A stretch of DNA of 64,000 nt from Drosophila pseudoobscura (GCF_009870125.1 NC_046683.1:53831869-53895868), one strand, 5' to 3'. Positions 13,849 to 25,565 are shown, numbered from the stretch's first letter. A program made the numbers and translations. The notes: generated by a model not told the origin, from the letters alone.

Positions 13849-14007
13849 CGCTGCTCTGCTGCGCTGCTCTTTCTTACGCTACGCTGCTCTGCTGCGCTCC
13901 TCTGCTATACTCCTCTGCTGCGCTCCTCTGCTGCACTCCTCTGCTGCACTCCTCTGCTGCGCTCCTCTTTCTTACGCTACGCTGCTCTGCTGCGCTTCTC
14001 TTTCTTA
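13849..14007 (+). repeat. Minisatellite, 15-bp unit CTGCTGCGCTCCTCT
   Basis: The unit repeats with small changes (CTGCTGCACTCCTCT, CTGCTATACTCCTCT). The array is bracketed by two near-identical copies of CTCTTTCTTACGCTACGCTG (13867 and 13964), so the whole array also looks internally duplicated. It gives a long open frame on the plus strand (13777-14169) made of Leu/Arg/Ser/Ala repeats, which I regard as a by-product. Confidence 0.85.
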
Positions 14008-14259
14008 AACGAAGTTACCGAAAAGAAATCGCATAGCGAGATCGTGCCCATAATTTCATCATGTTCTTGGTCATTCGCTCTCGTTTTCGACGAAGCTCCG
14101 AGCCGCCCGCGCCGCTGCACTGTTATCTCTGCTTCCAGTCCCCCCCCCTCCCCCCCTTCCCCTTTCTAAAGCGTGTGGTGTGCCGAATTCCATAATTTAT
14201 TCAGCAGGCGGCTGGCCAATTTGATCGTGTATGTACCTAAAAGCAAATCATATACCATA

Positions 14260-14280
14260 ATGACAACCGGTAAGTTTTTC
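14260..14280 (+). other. Possible start codon next to a strong splice donor
   Basis: ATGACAACCG at 14260-14269 is followed directly by GTAAGTTTTT, a good splice donor. It could be the end of a first exon with three complete codons and a long intron, or the donor of a non-coding transcript. No partner exon was found downstream on the plus strand, so this is speculative. Confidence 0.15.
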
Positions 14281-15046
14281 CGTTTTGCTTCACTTCTCAC
14301 GTGTTTTTCTTTGATTTCCTGCAACATTTTGCTTAGTTTTTTATGGGAAAATAAACCGCATAAATCCTACCGTTTCAGCTTGTATCTTTAGAGTTTTTAA
14401 GAATATTCTCAGCTTCGTTTCCCTGGCAGGCTTGCAGCTGTTCTGTGGGAAAGTTCTCACAATAAAAGAATTTTGTATACCTTTTTTTTATGGTTTTTGG
14501 CGATTTTTCGATTTTATTAATTGCTGCAAATTTACTGCAAATTGAATGCATCACAACATTCCCACTCGAATCAATCAAATCTCGAAGAAAAACCATAAAG
14601 AGCAAAAAGTCATAAATATTTTGAAAGGAGCCGCTCACAACATCCCCTCTCTCTCTCTCTCTCTCCCTCTCTCTCTATAAAATGCAGTGTGAATTTAAGG
14701 AGAAAAAAAGTGCAATAGGCAACAAAATTTCACACAGTAAAAAACCCAAAATTAACCAAAAGAAAAAGCAAAAAAAAAAAAAAGTGCAGAGGGACCAACA
14801 TCAACCCTCTGGTGGCCCAGCCAGAGAGAGGGAGAGGGAGGGAGAGGCAACCGTAACTGTTCTCGGTGCAGTTTTGAAAACAGTTTAAATTTGATTTGGG
14901 TGCGAATTGAAAACGCTGGAGACGGAGGAATAGCATAGCATAACCCTTTTTTCCTTTGGGTCATTGAAGCGTTGCGTCTGTCCGAGCGCTAAATAAATCA
15001 CTTCTCTTCGATTAATTCCCTTGCTGACATGTGCGCGAGGAGGGTG

Positions 15047-15077
<31 letters not shown>

Positions 15078-15740
15078 CAACACACACATGTCCCGGCTGA
15101 AGGGTTTATTTTCGTAGGGGATCTGAAGAAGGGGTTACGTTACACACACACACACACATGTACAATGATTATGGTTTATGCAACCGACCGCCACTCATGT
15201 CAAAGTTTGGCTTTTTGCTCTGCTTTGTAGTGGCATGGAAAATTGTCCATGGGCATAGAGGTCATAAGTTATAAATTAGTGAAGTACTTTAAAGTCCCGG
15301 AGAGGGAGGGTTTTGTGTTTTTTTAAAAAGGGTTTCGTTGCGTTTCCCTTCCCTCCCCGCAACACACCTTTCCACGTCATTGAGTTTGCTTCTTTATTTT
15401 TGTTTTTCACTTTTAAGTGCATTGATTAATTTTTATTTTGATAGCTACGAAATCAATATTGTTTGCAAATTTCTTGCAAGCAGTTGGTGTGTGTAATTTG
15501 CCGTCGGCCAATTTGCAACGCCCAACGATGCTCCCCCCCCCCCCCCCCTTGATGTGTTGCCACTTAGCCAAAGGGTTCTTCGTGTCGTTTCGAGGGAATT
15601 TATGAAGTGGAAGGGCGCTGGAAAAGACTTTAAACTCCGTGAGAAAGATGCCGGGACTCTCCAGTGTGAGGTCCTATATGGATCTATGGAGCTCAACTCG
15701 TGTTTCATACAAATATTTGAAATAAAGAAGTTCTTTAAAT
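14281..15740. other. Gene-free stretch with several microsatellites
   Basis: No supported gene. It holds a CT run at 14646-14676, a CA run at 15047-15070, a second CA run at about 15141-15158, and a run of 16 C at 15533-15548. Confidence 0.6.
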
Positions 15741-15970
15741 ATAAATAAATAATACAAAAATATATAAAATAATAAAATAAATAAATAAAAACTCTCTAAA
15801 TATATTAAATTTAAAAATAGTTACTTTAAATATTCTGTATCAAACAAAATATAAAAATTCTCTAAATATATTAAATTTAAAAATAGTTCCATTTAATATT
15901 CTTTATACAAAAAAAAAATATATATATATATACATACATATAAAAATTCTCCAAATATATTATATTTTAA
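15741..15970. repeat. AT-rich tandem repeat, 66-87 bp period
   Basis: TTCTCTAAATATATTAAATT followed by TAAAAATAGTT occurs at about 15791 and 15856, and a diverged copy (TTCTCCAAATATATTATATT) at about 15943. It is embedded in A/T low-complexity sequence. Confidence 0.65.
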
Positions 15971-17216
15971 AAATATTAAATTCTACTTAAATTCCACTTT
16001 TTGGGAATTTGTTTTCCTAAAATCAAAATGTTTTCAGTTAAGAAAAATTGTCACTTCAATAATTTTCATTGGAATAATATTCAAAATTATATTAAACGCG
16101 TTTTTGAGTGATAATATGTAGTCTTATACCTACTCTAAAGACTGTGAAAACCATCAATAATATTACCCAAATATTGTATAGGGCCGACTTCATTCATAAA
16201 AAAATGTTTTAAAAATGCTTTGCGATTCGTATGATTTTTATTTTAATTTCCGAAAAATCAATTAGTGTTCTTTTAACGATTTCTGTTCCGTTTCGGAACA
16301 CACTTTGAGGTAAGACTGACTATCCCAATCCTTGTCATACTTGATCTGCCCATCCACATCTGTCCGACTGTCAGTTGGAGGTTCTTCGAGGCAGAGAGAA
16401 CTCGAATCCGATGCGGGGATAAATGTTCCCAGGCTAAGCAGACAGCCATTGACATTCGACTAAGTGGCAGCCATTGACCTATGTCCAAGCACATTTATTG
16501 AATTTGTTTTTGTTTGATTTGCATAGGGATATGGTATGGGGATGGGGATGCGATGAGACCGAACCATCCCTCCCTCCCCCTCTGTAGAATTTTCCTCACT
16601 TTGATCTGTTGGCGGCGCGTGTCCGGAATTGGTCACAGCCTTCAGATGTCGAACGATATCGATATGGAGACGAGCGACAAATCGATTTGCATGGAATCGG
16701 GCGGAGAGAAAGCAGAAATTAATAACTTTCGCCCAAAAAGAGTGACATAATTAAGCGATGACCAGTCGACCAGTCGTCGAGTAGTCTGACCAGCCCGCCC
16801 GACCAATCCATTGTCCTTGATGGCACTCCGGGGTCATAACTCATAATAATGAAGTGTAAATCGCCTACGGGCCCGACCCTGGCCATAATCGGCTTTCGAT
16901 ACAAGACAAAGGTCTGGCCGGTCCGGGCTCTGTCACGTGCCTGCCCTCTAATCCGTGTCCGTGTATCCCTCGCTTAGTGAAAGTATCACAGGGTCTCCGT
17001 GCCCTGGCAAATTTGTAACGCTTTGATTTCTCTCCGACCGTCCGCACGTCCTTCCTTCCGAAGTGAAAGGCAATCGCGTAAACTCTGATCCCTTTTTGGT
17101 CTCCTTTCTTCTTTATTGTCTTGCCTGGACATTTGCCTGCTACCTACTTGAAGTCACATGCCCTTGATTAAATCCCATGTCCTTGGGTAAGAAGCGAGCC
17201 ATTCTCGTGCCGCCTC

Positions 17217-17251
<35 letters not shown>

Positions 17252-18600
17252 CCCGGATTGAGTTGTTGGCTGGGAAAAAGGGTTATTGGAGAGCACTTAC
17301 ACAATTTATGAACCTTCAAATAGGTTTAAGATATATTTATTAATTAATTATTTGTTATTATTCTTTTTTTGCTTGATTTTTGTTTAGAATAGAAGCTAGC
17401 TTTCTCTGCTCCACATCACCCATGGAGCGTAAGCCTCCCATGGAGCTACCAAAATAGGTGGCACTGATTTAATGGGAGGTCGCTGGTCGGTCTTCTGCCT
17501 TCTTTCAATTTTGTTAATGACCCAAAAGTGGCGTACAGCAATTTATACCAGCCAGAGTCTCACACACACACAAGACAAATAATAGCGCAGCAGGACATTG
17601 ACAACAACACCCGATCTATGGATAGCCAGAGGAGTGGGTTTGGGCCTGGGTATGGGCCTGGGTTTGGGTCTGGTCATGGGATAAAAACAGAGAAAAACGA
17701 GTCTGTCGACTGCCCGGTAATTGACTGCCGTTCGATGGTCGTTCGGTTCGGTTTGGTTCGGATAATGAAGCGCAATTGTTGCAGCTCTGGTCAAACAAAT
17801 TCCCAATGGATCATTAATCATATTCGCCTTCAATCTGTCCGTAGAAATCGAAGGAGTTACCTCTCCGAATGACTTCTTTTCCACTAATTTAAGGTGTTGC
17901 CGTACTCTTGTCTGTTCAAATCATTTCATTTCTCAAAGGTTCTTTCTTTTTTCGAAAATATTCCCCTGCATTCCACCGACCTCCTGCGGTTTTGTGGGTG
18001 TTGACACACGTTCTTTATTTTTTTGATTTTAGTTTAGGTTTTTCCACTCCTGGCCAAGATTAATGAAGCCCATAGTAAATGTCAATACCACAATCTGAAG
18101 AAGGCTTTGCCTTTGCCACGGTCTTAAACATCAAACAATTAACTGGCTGGCAAAGCTCTCGCTCTGGCCCTCAGTGTCGGGCACTTTGATATTTGATTTG
18201 GCGCTTCCTCGACACAAGCCACTTGTGGGCGGGATATCTGTATCTTTAAGGGAGCTCCGTTTGTGGCCATATTGCGTTTCACTTGTGTCCCACTTTTCTA
18301 GAATTTCGCATTCGTAGGCGTTGTTTGTCCGACCCTTTTCCGGCTAGTGGGTGGAAAGTGGGTCAGCAAATGTTGGTTGTGTGCCCAGCCGAGGGTTGTG
18401 TGTGTGTGTTCTTTCATGGGTTAGTGTACTTTACTGCTAAAATCAATAGACTCGGGCCCGGGCTCTGGCTAGGGCTCTGGCTAACTGTAATTAGCTTTGA
18501 CTTAAAGTGCATGCCACAAGAAGTTCAGGTTCTGTGAGGGCTTTCACGAGGGGTTAATGGCTTTGCTCAGCTTTTTGCAGTTGAAATGATAGCTCTGTGT
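15971..18600. other. Gene-free stretch
   Basis: No supported gene. It includes the short dispersed repeat at 16393-16470, a TC microsatellite at 17221-17249, and a GGGTTTGGGCCTGG-type six-base repeat at 17636-17672. An open frame at 16273-16494 was judged to be chance. Confidence 0.5.
16393..16470 (+). repeat. Short dispersed repeat, diverged copy also at 42768-42826
   Basis: Both copies share, in order, GCAGAGAGAACTCGAATCCG (here) or CCAGAGAGAGTTCGAATCCG (the other), then TTCCCAGG, then ACAGCCATTGAC and a TAAGTGGCA block. Spacing differs by a small indel. The family is not recognised. The TTCGAATCC word recalls a tRNA T-arm, but no A box or clover-leaf was seen. Confidence 0.45.
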
Positions 18601-18605
18601 GGCTC

Positions 18606-18813
18606 TGGTGACCCCGATGTATATAAATTTTCTCAACACAGTTTTCTATTTGCCTATTTTGTATTTTTGAGCAGATAATTTCGATTTACATTGATTTTGA
18701 ATTGAATTTAGTTAGAGAAATATTTGGTGTGTGGCTTTGAGTGGCTTTTGGTGACCCCGTTGGCATTTTAGAGAGTTTTTCGGTGACCCCGATGGCATTT
18801 TAGAGAGTTTTTC
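18606..18813 (+). repeat. TGGTGACCCCGAT motif cluster with a 32-bp tandem duplication
   Basis: TGGTGACCCCGATG occurs at 18606 and TGGTGACCCCGTTG at 18749. The 32-bp unit 18750-18781 is repeated at 18782-18813 with one base changed, and a third copy breaks off after GGTGAG. The duplication ends 27 bp beyond the stop codon of the minus-strand gene at 18841-20812, so it probably lies in that gene's 3' untranslated region. Confidence 0.85.
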
Positions 18814-18840
18814 GGTGAGAATTAAGAGGTTTCTTCCAAT

Positions 18841-20812
18841 CTAGATTGATTTGCCAGACATATTGAACGAGGGAAGATAGCCACCGGCAGACGGTGCCCC
18901 CGGCATTGGCATCTCGCAGGGATAGCTCGCATAGCTGAAAGACCAGGCCGGATATAGTGAGGAAATCCTCTACAAAATATACTACATTTTCTCACCTCAT
19001 TTGACTGAGGGGATAGGCTGAGCTGTTGCCCACATCCATGCCCATGCCCATGCCCATGCCATAGAGCTGGCTGCACATCTCAGGCGGGACACCGGCACCA
19101 GGTCCCGGTACAGGGCCCACGGAGCCGTAGGCCGGACAGGAATCGGCTGGCAAGCCAATGTCTATGCCGTTGGGAAAGTGATTGAAATTATTGCCCTGTG
19201 CCGCAAAGGGCTTATAGTCCGTGGAGTACACCGTTTGGGTCTGCAGAGAATCGTTGAAGGCGCCGCCCGCAGAGAGCCCTTGCGAGCCGTAGTAGGCACT
19301 GCTGCTGCTGCTACTGCTGCTGCTGCTGCTGCTGGCTGAATTCATGCCATAGAGGGCTGTGGGCTGCATGGACGGCATCCCCATCGACATGGCATTGGGG
19401 AAGTATTGTGGAGGGCCCATCGAGCTATTGGCGAAGCCCTCCTGAAGGCCCGGATAATATGGCTGAGCTCCCATAGCGCCTGCGGGGGCAAGGCCTGGCG
19501 GCATACCTGGCTGGAGATTGTTGAACACCTGTGGATTGGCATGCTGGGCCTGGGCCTGGGCCTGGGCCAAGGACTGCTGAGCGTTCTGCTCGGCCGTGGC
19601 CAAAAACTGCTGAATACTTTGGTTATACTTTTGCACATAATCGTAGGCGGCAGCAGCATCAGGGCCCTGCGAGTTCTGGTCTGCGCCGGGCCCAGCCATG
19701 GACGGATGGTAGGCCCCGGGCATTACCGGATAGCTGCCCATCGGGGCTGAAGGCTGAGCAGCATTGCCCGACATGCCCGAGTAGCCACTCGGCGAGGGTC
19801 CAGCGTTGTTGTAGCTGCTGTTGACCTCGGAATTGCTTGGCGCCTGGCCCGCCGCACCACGTCCTGCCACTGCGTCCTGATCCATGCCCATGGCTGCTGC
19901 CGGTGCTGCTGCTGCTGCTGTCATGGCATACATCCCATTCGCTGAGGCAGGCATGGCGTACATCCCATTCGCTGAGGCTGACATGGCGTACATCCCACCT
20001 GCAGGCCCGCCGTTTCCTGGGCAGAACATGGGCATGCCCATGGGCATGAACGGAAAGGGCGCAAAGGTCATGGGACCCGGCGACGCCAGCTCCTGTCCGG
20101 GGCCAATCGGCTCCGGCATTCGACAGCAACAGCAAGAGCCCAGGCACGAGCACTGGGCCGAGATGTCCGACTGCTCCTCGCCGCCTGATGTGGCGCACAC
20201 ACCCGGACGATTGACAATGGTGTCGTCCGATCGCGAGCCGCTTTCGGGCAGTGGCCGGCTGTTGCCTCCGGCCTCGCCGGCCCAGAAGCAGCTCTCGCTC
20301 TGCGACACGTAGGAGTCGTTCTCGATCTGTGCACACGAGCTGTTTCTGCAGATGGGATCTAGTTTGGAGGGAATACGATGCGGTTAGGGGCTGTCTTTCC
20401 CTGCGATACGGATAAGAGGGTCTCACATTCACTGAAGCTATAGCCCTGATGTGCCATGACGGTGCTCTGCTGCTGCTGCCCTTGCCCCGAAGCTATGCGA
20501 TAATTTAGGCTACAAGTCCGGAGAACTCGATATTACAATACAATGTTGAATACAACAGACAGACAACGAATGTGCCACTTACAAATGCCTACTCGTGCGC
20601 TTCGATTTGTCCGAACGTTCCTTCGATGCGTTTGAATACGGACAAGACTGGATCGGTCCTATATTTGCACTATTTTCATTTTCTTCGGCGTCCTTCGGCC
20701 TGTATGTCTTGTATTGGTCTTCAAGGCTGTCAATTGATTTCAGTATCTGGCGGTTTTCATCGTTTAAGTCGTCCTCGATCTCGTCGCTGCTATCGTCCGA
20801 ACTGCTGGCCAT
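18841..20812 (-). CDS. Low-complexity Met/Gly/Ala/Gln/Ser-rich protein, four exons
   Basis: Proposed coding exons, in order of transcription, are 20583-20812, 20427-20509, 18996-20358 and 18841-18934. They are joined by GT-AG introns of 73, 68 and 61 bp. Lengths of 230, 83, 1363 and 94 nt sum to 1770, giving 589 residues plus a TAG stop with every phase consistent. The start is the first ATG in frame; an in-frame stop lies upstream. The N-terminus is acidic and Ser/Asp-rich (residues 3-20). A cysteine cluster CSCLGSCCCC is near 174-183, a Met/Pro/Phe segment near 206-216, and three GMYAM repeats near 226-250. A Gln/Ala-rich stretch that may be helical spans about 339-377, followed by a Ser run and a GMGMGMGM segment near the C-terminus. 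I see no known enzyme domain or membrane segment and do not recognise the protein; its function is unknown. Multiple small introns argue against a retrocopy. Confidence 0.8.
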
Positions 20813-21250
20813 TGCTGCTCGGAGACCCTCTGCTTCCAAGGTGCTCTAAGATGTTAAAAGTTCTCGTGTCGAAAAATTCCTACCTCATTTTCCAATTTCA
20901 AATCAAAGCACACTATAACGTAAATATCAGATCCTACTCAGTTGCAAAAATATTCTAAAAATATAGTAGTAAAAATATGCTTTAAACTCGTAAAAATAAA
21001 CTTGGATTTTAGTGTGAAATATACGTAATACATCTAACGGGTAGATAAAAAATTGTATCTAATCGAAGAATATTTTATTTACGAGTCCCTATGAAATGTA
21101 TTTATTTTACATCCACTTCTTTTCTTTGTCTTGAACTCGAGCACGAGCCGATATCTGGCTAAGTCTGAATTATTTCGCTCATCCGAAAGCGCTGATTGGT
21201 GTTGATTGATTCCTATTATCATGCGCTAAAATGAAGATGGTCAGATCGGA
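20813..21250. other. Upstream region of the 18841-20812 gene
   Basis: This should hold the 5' leader and promoter of the minus-strand gene. No clear TATA box was found. A GAG|GTAGG donor (20879-20886 on the minus strand) might begin a short leader intron, but the nearest acceptor would make it only 38 bp, which is too short. An acceptor further on, giving about 53 bp, remains possible. Confidence 0.3.
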
Positions 21251-21640
21251 GCAAGAGAAACAAGTTCATGATATTTAAATTTTTAATAATAAATATTTTT
21301 TTATTTTATTTATTTATAATTATTATTTTTTTATATATTTATTATTATTATTTTTTTTTATATATTTATTAATATTATTTCTTTATATATGTATTATTAT
21401 TATTTGTTTTTAAATGTATTTATTTTTTATTTATTTATTATTATATTTTATTTTATATTTTTACTTTATATTTTTATTTATTTATTATCAATATTTTTTT
21501 TTTTTTATTTATTATTATAATTTTTTTTATTTATGCTTCTTTATTATTTATTTTTATTTTTTTGAATTATTATTTTTTATTTAATTTATATTTTATTATG
21601 AAATATTTTCACACATACAATTATGTATTTGTTTGCTGCT
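21251..21640. repeat. T-rich and ATT-rich low-complexity block
   Basis: Nearly all T and A, dominated by TTATTATT and TTTTATTTATT. No GC-containing core and no coding potential. Confidence 0.75.
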
Positions 21641-24560
21641 ACTGTTAGAGCCACTTATACAACGGTCAAAAATATTTTCAATGTAAATTCGATTTATTTT
21701 AAATTTTAAATACATGAATTTTCATTTTAAAATATATGTACTTCAATCAAATATTTTGTATGTGAGTGAAAGCATTATTATTGTCACAATTTCTCTGTGC
21801 AAATCTAGTTAAAACCATTCGATCATAATGTCTTTTTTCTTTGGCTAAAACTCTACCTCTACAGTTCCATGCCGTGCAACAACCTGTGCCCCACCGCCCA
21901 GCATATGCGCTACTAATTTAACTAAATTAACTACAAATATGTTATCATAAACTGTGTCTCTGTCGGGGCAGGCGCTAAAAAGAATTCGTGTACAAAAGGC
22001 AGCAGCCCAGCGGACACGCGACCGACCCGACACCCAAGTAAGAGCATTTGCATACCCTATAATTTAGGCCTCGCTTATCGTTGCCAAAAAATCAAGCACG
22101 CAAAAAAAAGGAAAAGGACGAGGTTCCCCCGAGCGAGCCTTGTGGAAAGTACCCTAATTTCCAGGGTCGCTTATTGTCATGTCACGACAATTAAACAATA
22201 TTTTTTTTTTGTATGTGTTTCACTGCGCTTTTGAGCGCGATTTAAATTAAGATAGGCGGCAAATTAGCGGCCCGAAAGGTTTGCATAATTATTATTTGAC
22301 TGGCGCGAACGTATCTGGCGCCGCAGATCGTTTCCTTCCACAGATGTTACACTTTTTTGTTTTTTGTTGTCTGCTGCTGGGGTTAAATGGGTTCTCGGGG
22401 GGTGTACGACCACGACCACGACCACGACCCCGATGACTCGCGGTATTTTGCGACCAAGACTCTGATCTGCGGTTAAGCGTAACCCGTTTAACCCTTTTGC
22501 TTGGGGAGTGTGCCTGGCCAGGCCTGGCATGACACAACGGGAAAGTGCTCTGTGTTTTTCCCCTTAAAGGTGACATATTGGTTTTCACGATTAAGATCGC
22601 TAAATGTTTGCTTTCGCTGGATGGCTGCTTGGATGAATGAATCGTTTGTTCGCCGCCCCAAAGGGTTAGGGGACAAAATATGGTCTTCCTTTTGAAACAA
22701 GTAAAAAATATTATAGGAAATATAATTTCCTGTAGTCGCACGTTTTCTTTTACAAATTTCACATAAAAATATGTATTTCTGTGCACTTTATTCAGGAAAT
22801 TTTTAATTGTAAAAAACAGAAAATAATAAGATTATAAAAAAATCGTTCGAAAGCAGAAAAAACTGGTTCTTATCGGAATTCTGTGCAAAATATATGCCTT
22901 TGATTATTAATACCTCTTTGTAATTATTAATTTAATAATTATTATTATTATTTCAGATAGAAATAAGTTCAGACTAAGCCTGTTAAGGATTATTTGATTC
23001 CGTTGCCGAATAATAAATAAATAAATAATAATATTTTCTATGCCAGAAAATTGCAGCCTGAGTTACAGAAATCTCTATCTCGAAGGAAAAGAAAGGTCCA
23101 TTTCATGCCCCTGTTGGTTGCTTCCTCTTCATTGATTTCTCACGACATCAACCGCTCCATAATTTATTATTTAAGCTCCTAATAAATTCCACCAGTACTA
23201 GCTCTTCTTTCCCACAATCAACGACCACAAACTATAGGCAAAAATGGAATTTGTAGGCAATATTCTGCCTGGAATATATTCAGAAATGTACTCTCCAAAT
23301 AATCACAAAAGTATTCACTGCCCTTGAATATTTTCAATCACTTTTTGGATTAACTTCTAACCCGCTGCTGCACAAAATATATGACAAATCGCTGCAATTC
23401 TTGAATTCCAAGTGCTTTTTCGAGCCAATATTTCAAGAGGGTCTTTAAATATATTCCATCAAGTTTCCCCAATTTTTTACACTTTTAAAAAATGCCAAAC
23501 TCTCAATGGACACTGAAAATTTAAGTTTTCACGGAATATCTGTAAAAAAGAATTCTTCCCCATTTAATTGAAATAAAATAAATGGTGTATATTTTTTTTT
23601 TATAAAATTGTATTTAATTTAAGTTTTTTTTTTCATATAAAAATTGTGGTGTTTAAATGTTAATTTATACATTCGATTAATTTTTCGTATAATGATTTAA
23701 TTTTCAATGCCAAAAATGGAAATAATAATATTTTGAATTTCGCTAAAATCAATAATAATTTTCAAATATTTTCTTGTTGTTGTTTTGTGTTAATTGTATC
23801 AAAATTGCTTAAAAATTCTCTCTTCTCTTTTGTTGTTGTTGTGTTTGAAATTTTTTCATCTCGGGGGGGGGGAGGGTTTCCTCAGCTTTTTGGCTTTCTT
23901 CTGTTCTCGGCGGTTCTCTCTTGCAAATAGTTTATTGACATTTAGTTTTGTTATATTCATTCATTATTTGTAATATTTTGTTTTTGTATACATATAAAAA
24001 TTGTTAAAGTCTGCTTAAGTCTATTTTGTACAATTGATTTGTTGTCCTTTTGTTGTCTGTTGCATCTTTATCTGCTGTTTGGTTCCGTATTGTATGGTAG
24101 ATCTGTACTCTATAGTTTATTTTTATCTTCTTCTTCTGTTTGTTGTTGTTGTATATTCGCTATATTTATGGTATTTTGTAAGTAGTTGAAATGCAAAAAT
24201 TTGACAATAGTTTTTATAGTTGAATACGATATTTGTGTATGTGTGTGTGGGTGTGTGTGGGGGGCAGGGGGGGGGGGGGCCTTATACGAGTATACAATAT
24301 TCCTTATTTTTTTTGTAGACACTGATTAATGATTTATGAGTAATTACTGCTTGGTAAAAAAAAAATTGTTTGAGAATTGTTTTTGAACCAAAAGCCCGGA
24401 AACCGTTGCCTTAAAATTAATTCCCAAAAATTGAAAACCGAAAATTTGACACCCAAAAAAAGTAACCAACAATCAAATATCACTTTCAGCAAATCGATGA
24501 CAAATTTTGAATTTTCCTCTCTCCCTCTCTCTCTCCGTCTCTCTCTTAATTAATTTTCCT
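21641..24560. other. Gene-free stretch between the low-complexity protein gene and grim
   Basis: No supported gene. It includes a CGACCA hexamer run near 22409-22430, AT-rich sequence at about 22690-23050 and 23570-24060, and a G run at 24267-24280. The part nearest 24560 may contain the distal 3' end of grim. Confidence 0.5.
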
Positions 24561-24631
24561 TCTCAAAAATAGTTAAAAAAATTTGTATTTTCAAATCTTT
24601 TAATTTTTTTGGAAATATCCAATTTTTTCTT

Positions 24632-24637
24632 TTTATT
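24632..24637 (-). promoter_or_regulatory. Candidate poly(A) signal of grim
   Basis: AATAAA reads on the minus strand here, about 167 nt after the grim stop codon. The region is A-rich, so a chance match is possible. Confidence 0.35.
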
Positions 24638-24803
24638 TCTTTTTTTTTTTTTACAAAACTCCACCACCGTCGCGTGTCCTGTCCAATTCCCAAAAAAAAA
24701 AAAAAAATCACAATGCGCTTTGATTGAGCCTGCCGCCACCGAAACTAAAGAGAATCTCGCTTTAGTGTTCCACCGTCCCGTTCCCGTTGCCGTTGCCAGG
24801 CGT

Positions 24804-25265
24804 TCAGTTGCCCTTGCCTGTGGCATCAGTCGCATCCGCCTGGTGCTCCTCCTGATCCTCCTCCTGCTGCTGCTCCTCCTCCTGGCCGCCACTCCTGATC
24901 TCGAAGGAGATCTGAATAACCGTGGGCCGGCGCTGGCTGGAGTTGTAGCTGTAGATTCTGAGGGCATAGCAGAAGATCTGGGCCAGAAGGTCCCAGCAGC
25001 CGAACTCGGACATGCTCATGGCTCCCTGCTGCCGGCCCAGAGGCACGGATATGTTGGCACGGAACTGTGGACGTTGCTGTCGCTGCTGACTCGTCTGCGG
25101 CTGCGGTGCCTGTTGTCCTGCCTGCTGTTGTCCTGCCTGTTGTCCTGGCTGTTGTCCTGGCTGCTGGGGCACGGCTCCTGTTGAGGCGGCGGCCTGTTGA
25201 GCACTTTGCTGATTGCTTCTGGCCAGCAGTTGGGCCTGGTCGGGTATGAAATATGCAATGGCCAT
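24804..25265 (-). CDS. grim: Grim, IAP-antagonist activator of apoptosis
   Basis: Single exon, 153 residues, ending in TGA. Residues 2-9 (AIAYFIPD) form the N-terminal IAP-binding motif, exposed after removal of Met1. In the family this binds BIR domains of DIAP1 and frees caspases. Residues 10-17 continue the conserved N-terminal block. Residues 18-66 are a Gln/Pro/Gly-rich linker of [10 protein letters not shown] type. About 67-83 ([10 protein letters not shown]) is conserved. About 86-107 ([20 protein letters not shown]) is the helical GH3 segment linked to mitochondrial targeting. The tail is acidic ([12 protein letters not shown]). The D. melanogaster protein is, from memory, about 138 residues; the extra length here lies in the linker and tail. 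The start is fixed because the motif must follow Met1. The gene stands alone in a non-coding desert, as expected for the H99 interval. No break is visible. Confidence 0.97.
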
Positions 25266-25479
25266 TGTTTATTGAATATATTTCGAATTTCTCTCTCTCG
25301 CTTCACTTGATGCACTTTTGGTCTTTTTTTGTTTTGTGGTTTCCAAAAAAAAATATATTTATATAGAAGTGTCACATTTGGCGGGAAAACTTGTACGCTT
25401 TTCGACGAAACTTTCTGCTCGTGGAAATTCGCTTCCGGGTGCACTGGGCTGTTGCCTTGTCGAGGGTTTAGCGTGGACT
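25266..25479 (-). promoter_or_regulatory. Predicted 5' leader and initiator of grim
   Basis: A TCAGTC initiator-like site lies at 25476-25481 on the minus strand, with the putative +1 A at 25479. It is 34 nt after the first T of the TATA-like box. The leader would be about 214 nt without an intron, and CAATAAACAATGG leads into the start codon. Confidence 0.35.
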
Positions 25480-25507
25480 GAATGTCGACATCCTGACGGC
25501 ACTCGCA

Positions 25508-25513
25508 TTTATA
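25508..25513 (-). promoter_or_regulatory. TATA-like box of grim
   Basis: TATAAA on the minus strand, within TATTTTATAAATGCG. It lies 34 nt upstream of the initiator-like A at 25479, a few bases more than usual. The start site is not proven; a second TATA-like text (CTATATAAATATA) lies closer to the gene near 25355-25368. Confidence 0.4.
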
Positions 25514-25565
25514 AAATAGCTGAGCTGCGGCTCGCTCCTTGCCCGCCCTCTGTGCAGCGCGCGCG

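Noticed and set aside
13777..14169. Open frame of 130 codons, plus strand
   Set aside because: Most of it is translation of the 15-bp minisatellite.
19659..20432. Open frame of 257 codons, minus strand, overlapping the unknown gene
   Set aside because: It is a shadow frame of the exon 18996-20358; the spliced frame has consistent phases and a start codon.
20846..20883. Possible leader intron of the unknown gene
   Set aside because: At 38 bp it is shorter than usable Drosophila introns, although a nearby acceptor could give about 53 bp.
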